Of a stretch of 64,000 bases of DNA, positions 61,478 to 64,000 are shown in pieces. The stretch spans positions 1 through 64,000 of the forward strand of contig UCMT01000005.1 in assembly GCA_900473795.1 (NCBI GenBank), read 5' to 3'. The first letter of the stretch is position 1. Each line of letters opens with the position of its first letter. This stretch comes from Hyphomicrobiales bacterium (GTDB taxonomy: Bacteria > Pseudomonadota > Alphaproteobacteria > Rhizobiales > Rhizobiaceae). Under the pieces are notes generated by a model, which searched no databases, was not told the origin of the DNA, and worked only from the letters and a program-made list of their open reading frames with translations. The position numbers and the translations under genes are program-made.

Positions 61478-62254
61478 TTACCCCCGCCCGACCAGCGGCA
61501 TCTTCGTCGCCATCACCGTCATCGTCAGCACGTTGGCGTCGAGCGGCAGGCCCGCCATGTAGATGACGGCGTCGGCGATATGCGCGACGGGGATTGTCGG
61601 CTCGCTGGCGGTCTCGCCATTTGCCTGCAACACTCCGGAACTCATCTTCGACGTCATGTCGGTCGCGGCGTTGCCGATATCGATCTGGCCGCAGGCGATG
61701 TCATATTTCCGCCCGTCGAGGGCGGTCGATTTGGTCAGTCCCGTGATCGCATGCTTCGTCGCGGTATAGGGCGCGGAATTCGGCCGCGGCGCCTGGGCCG
61801 AGATCGAGCCGTTGTTGATGATCCTTCCGCCGCGCGGCGTCTGCGCCTTCATCAGCCGGAACGCCTGCTGGGTGCAGAGGAAGGCACCCGTCAGGTTTGC
61901 TGCGACAATGCCGCTCCACTGGTCGAAGGTCACCTCTTCCAGCGGCACGGGCGGCACGTTGGAGCCGGCATTGTTGACCAGCAGGTCAAGCCGGCCGAAC
62001 TCCGTGCGGATCGCTTCGAAAAGGCGGGCGACCGCATTGGCATCGCCGATATCGGCCCTGACCGCACGCACGGTGCCGCCCGTTTGCAACGCCATCTCGC
62101 TGGCGGCTTTCTCGAGCACCTCGGCGCGCCGGCCGGTGATGACGACGGTATAACCCTCGGCGCTCAGGGCTTCGGCGATGCCGCGTCCGACACCGGTGCC
62201 GCCGCCTGTCACCAATGCAATCTTGCCGTCGCCGGACTTCGAACCACGCGCCAT
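61478..62254 (-). CDS. Short-chain dehydrogenase/reductase (SDR)
   Basis: The product is 258 aa, classical SDR. The cofactor motif is [11 protein letters not shown] (residues 13-23), the NNAGS motif follows, and the catalytic set is Ser in NGSISAQ, Tyr and Lys in YTATK. R in VVITGRR after strand 2 points to possible NADP use. The substrate is unknown; it is one base after the denD-like stop, so they act in the same pathway. Confidence 0.9.
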   Translation of the reverse strand: MARGSKSGDGKIALVTGGGTGVGRGIAEALSAEGYTVVITGRRAEVLEKAASEMALQTGGTVRAVRADIGDANAVARLFEAIRTEFGRLDLLVNNAGSNVPPVPLEEVTFDQWSGIVAANLTGAFLCTQQAFRLMKAQTPRGGRIINNGSISAQAPRPNSAPYTATKHAITGLTKSTALDGRKYDIACGQIDIGNAATDMTSKMSSGVLQANGETASEPTIPVAHIADAVIYMAGLPLDANVLTMTVMATKMPLVGRG

Positions 62255-62255
62255 G

Positions 62256-63239
62256 TCAGATCTGTCCTCCGAGCTCGTCTTCGATATGGATCCTGATGAT
62301 CTCGTCGAAGTTGGTCTCGGCCTTGAAGCCGAGTTCGGCCGCGCGCCGCGCATCGAAATCGGTCGGCCAACCCGACACAATGGATCGGATCACCGGGTCC
62401 GGCTTCCGGCGGATCAACTTGACCGCCTTCTCACCGGCGACGCGCCGCAGCGCCTCGATCTCCTCGCCGACGAGGGCGGAAAGGCCGGGCATGGTCAGAT
62501 TGCGTCTCGGCCCGATCGCCGACGTATCCATCCGCGCGGCATGGACGAAGAAGCCGATCGCCGAGCGCGGGCTCGCAAACCAGTGGCGCACGTCCTCGTC
62601 GACGGGCAACACTGCCTCCTGACCGGCGAGCGGCTCGCGCAGAATATTGGAAAAGAAGCCGGATGCCGCCTTGTTGGGCTTGCCCGGGCGGATGCAGATC
62701 GTCGGCAGGCGGATGCCGACGCCGTCGAAAATATCGCGCCTCGAATAATCGGCCAGCAGCAGTTCGCAGATCGCCTTTTGCGTGCCGTAACTCGTCAGCG
62801 GCGTGGTGAAGAACGAATCGCCGATCTTGTCCGGGAACGGCTGGCCGAAGACGGCGATCGACGAGGCAAAGATGACGCGCGGTACATAAGGCTCCCGCAG
62901 CCCCTCATGGCGGATTGCCTCGAAGAGCGCCCGCGTTCCGTCGAGGTTGACCTGGTAGCCCTTGTCGAAATCGGCCTCCGCCTCGCCGGAAACGATCGCC
63001 GCGAGATGGAAGATCACGCCGGGCCGCAAAGCGACGAGTTTCTCCGCGGCGCCGTCCTTTGAAAGATCAAGTGCAAGCGGCGTTGCGACGGTCGACAGCG
63101 ACGGCGGCACCGGCGGCTCGATGACGTCCACCAGCGTCAGCTTGCCGATGTCGTAGCCCAATGCACCTGCCTCAAGGGCAAACTTCTCCACCAGCTTGCG
63201 GCCGATCATTCCAGCCGCGCCAATCACCATGACATGCAT
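62256..63239 (-). CDS. denD: NAD-dependent epimerase/dehydratase, DenD-like (D-erythronate dehydrogenase)
   Basis: The product is 327 aa. Rossmann motif [10 protein letters not shown] at residues 7-16, catalytic [10 protein letters not shown] (YxxxK) and [24 protein letters not shown] match the DenD group, which oxidises D-erythronate to 2-oxo-tetronate. Together with otnI-otnK-otnC in this window a full erythronate route would exist. Related proteins act on other sugar acids, so the substrate is an inference. GGGAGA precedes the ATG at 63239. Confidence 0.8.
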   Translation of the reverse strand: MHVMVIGAAGMIGRKLVEKFALEAGALGYDIGKLTLVDVIEPPVPPSLSTVATPLALDLSKDGAAEKLVALRPGVIFHLAAIVSGEAEADFDKGYQVNLDGTRALFEAIRHEGLREPYVPRVIFASSIAVFGQPFPDKIGDSFFTTPLTSYGTQKAICELLLADYSRRDIFDGVGIRLPTICIRPGKPNKAASGFFSNILREPLAGQEAVLPVDEDVRHWFASPRSAIGFFVHAARMDTSAIGPRRNLTMPGLSALVGEEIEALRRVAGEKAVKLIRRKPDPVIRSIVSGWPTDFDARRAAELGFKAETNFDEIIRIHIEDELGGQI

Positions 63240-63268
63240 TCTCGGCAATCTCCCTGTCTGCCGCCCGC

Positions 63269-63307
63269 CAGCGCCGCGCGTCAAATGTGGACGCGCAAAG
63301 GACGCTG
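63269..63307. repeat. Rhizobial palindromic repeat, third copy of the first hairpin
   Basis: CAGCGCCGCGCGTC, a 7-base loop, then GACGCGCAAAGGACGCTG. The terminal CAGCG/CGCTG and core GCGCGTC/GACGCGC arms match the copies at 19990-20033 and 45592-45627; the following CCTTTGAAATCACTGCA also resembles the sequence after the first copy. It lies between gntR and denD. Confidence 0.7.
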
Positions 63308-63380
63308 CCTTTGAAATCACTGCACAAGCCGGATCAGCCGGCCGTCCCGCTCTTGCTCTTTTCCGACCCCAATTGCTCCC

Positions 63381-64000
63381 TCAGGTCAGCAGTTCCTTCG
63401 TCGTGTCGTAGATCCGGGTGAGGTGCTGGCGAAAGGCTGCAACCACCGCCTCCCGGTCGCGCCGGGCCAGCGCCTCGACGATCTCGGTGTGGTCGTCGTA
63501 ACTCGCGTCGATGGCGCCCGGCCGCGACATGGCGCTGCGCCGGTAGTTCATCATGTAGGTGTAGAGATCGGTGACGAAATCGGAGAGCAGCGGGTTGCCG
63601 CAGGCCCGGTAGATCGCCACATGGAATTCGCGGTCGCAGATCAGGAAGCGCATGGCGTCGTCGCCACAGAGCTTCTGCGCGTCGAGCAGGCTTCTGAGCT
63701 TGCTCATCGTGTCTTCGTCGATCCTCTCGGCTGCATCGCCGACGACCTTCAGCTCGATATGCAGCCGGGCGGCGTGAACGTCCTCGAGATCGTAGCTGTC
63801 GATGGCGTTGGGCGAAGCGATGGTGACGGTGAGATGGCTGAGATCGACGTTGCAGACCCGCGTGCGGCTGCCCTGGGACACCTCGACGATGCCGCGCGCG
63901 GCAAGTGTCTGGATCGCGCCGCGCACCGTCTCCCTGCTGACATGAAGCACATTGGCGAGTTCGCGTTCGCCCGGCAACACGTCGCCGGGGCGCAGCATGT
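63381..64000 (-). CDS. GntR/FadR family regulator (FCD domain), cut by the window edge
   Basis: At least 206 aa are visible; the start is beyond position 64000, since the first residues (LRPGDVLPGERELANVLHVSRETVRGAI, broken by known family positions) begin mid-way in the wHTH domain. The FCD effector domain (about residues 70-200) has the metal-binding residues in DREFHVAIYRACGNPLL and DHTEIVEAL. It is upstream of denD on the same strand and is the probable regulator of the ABC/denD module. Confidence 0.88.
   Translation of the reverse strand, partial: MLRPGDVLPGERELANVLHVSRETVRGAIQTLAARGIVEVSQGSRTRVCNVDLSHLTVTIASPNAIDSYDLEDVHAARLHIELKVVGDAAERIDEDTMSKLRSLLDAQKLCGDDAMRFLICDREFHVAIYRACGNPLLSDFVTDLYTYMMNYRRSAMSRPGAIDASYDDHTEIVEALARRDREAVVAAFRQHLTRIYDTTKELLT

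Overview
The window is high-GC chromosomal-type DNA from an alphaproteobacterium, almost certainly Rhizobiaceae (Ensifer/Sinorhizobium/Rhizobium/Agrobacterium). The grounds are a MucR/Ros zinc-finger regulator, a DivJ-type cell-cycle kinase, rhizobial lineage proteins (DUF5330, DUF6456, a DnaA-domain HTH protein), two copies of a RIME-like palindromic element, and a second rhizobial-type palindromic repeat in three places. The species cannot be fixed from the sequence alone. No rRNA, tRNA, CRISPR array, insertion sequence or prophage was recognised.

0-13 kb is mostly conserved housekeeping: a peptidoglycan-binding protein overlapping divJ, a DUF5330 protein, sufE, a DUF6456/DnaA-like pair, mucR behind a long AT-rich leader, and a complete seven-gene Mrp-type Na+(K+)/H+ antiporter operon on the minus strand (A to G, nearly all translationally coupled).

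13-37 kb is a mosaic of stress and metabolic genes: msrB, a PAQR/hemolysin III protein, a peroxiredoxin-like protein, UspA, a Tat-type VOC protein, an orphan AztD-type zinc chaperone with a Zur-like promoter, an ECF42-type sigma factor with its YciI/DGPF partner, a DUF4242-adenylate cyclase fusion, a chemoreceptor, oligopeptidase B, a TetR/homocysteine methyltransferase pair, a Tad-like protein, SelO and the PQQ glucose dehydrogenase. A decayed copy of the VOC gene lies beside the sigma/YciI locus.

37.8-42 kb is a type VI secretion style toxin-immunity island. It has a DUF4150 (PAAR-like) effector with a C-terminal HxxD DNase-type (Ntox15/Tde-like) domain, followed by three tandem GAD-like/DUF1851 (Tdi-like) immunity genes; the third is broken by one in-frame stop. 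No T6SS core, vgrG or adaptor gene is present in the window.

42-49 kb carries a class A beta-lactamase, a GNAT acetyltransferase behind what looks like a leaderless leader-peptide attenuator (16 codons with consecutive Trp-Tyr-Phe, then a terminator and two competing pairings), a HicAB toxin-antitoxin pair, two c-type cytochromes, a LysE exporter with a divergent WYL regulator, and a two-gene locus with an AbiEii-like nucleotidyltransferase.

49-64 kb is devoted to four-carbon sugar-acid (tetronate) use. Module 1 has an MFS transporter, ltnD, otnI and otnK facing lacI and otnC, with three near-identical LacI-type operators between them. Module 2 has a GntR regulator, a DenD-like dehydrogenase, an SDR and an ABC sugar-type importer. 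Both could converge on OtnI, OtnK and OtnC to give DHAP. Between the modules is an orphan immunity-like gene preceded by the last 20 codons of a lost polymorphic toxin.
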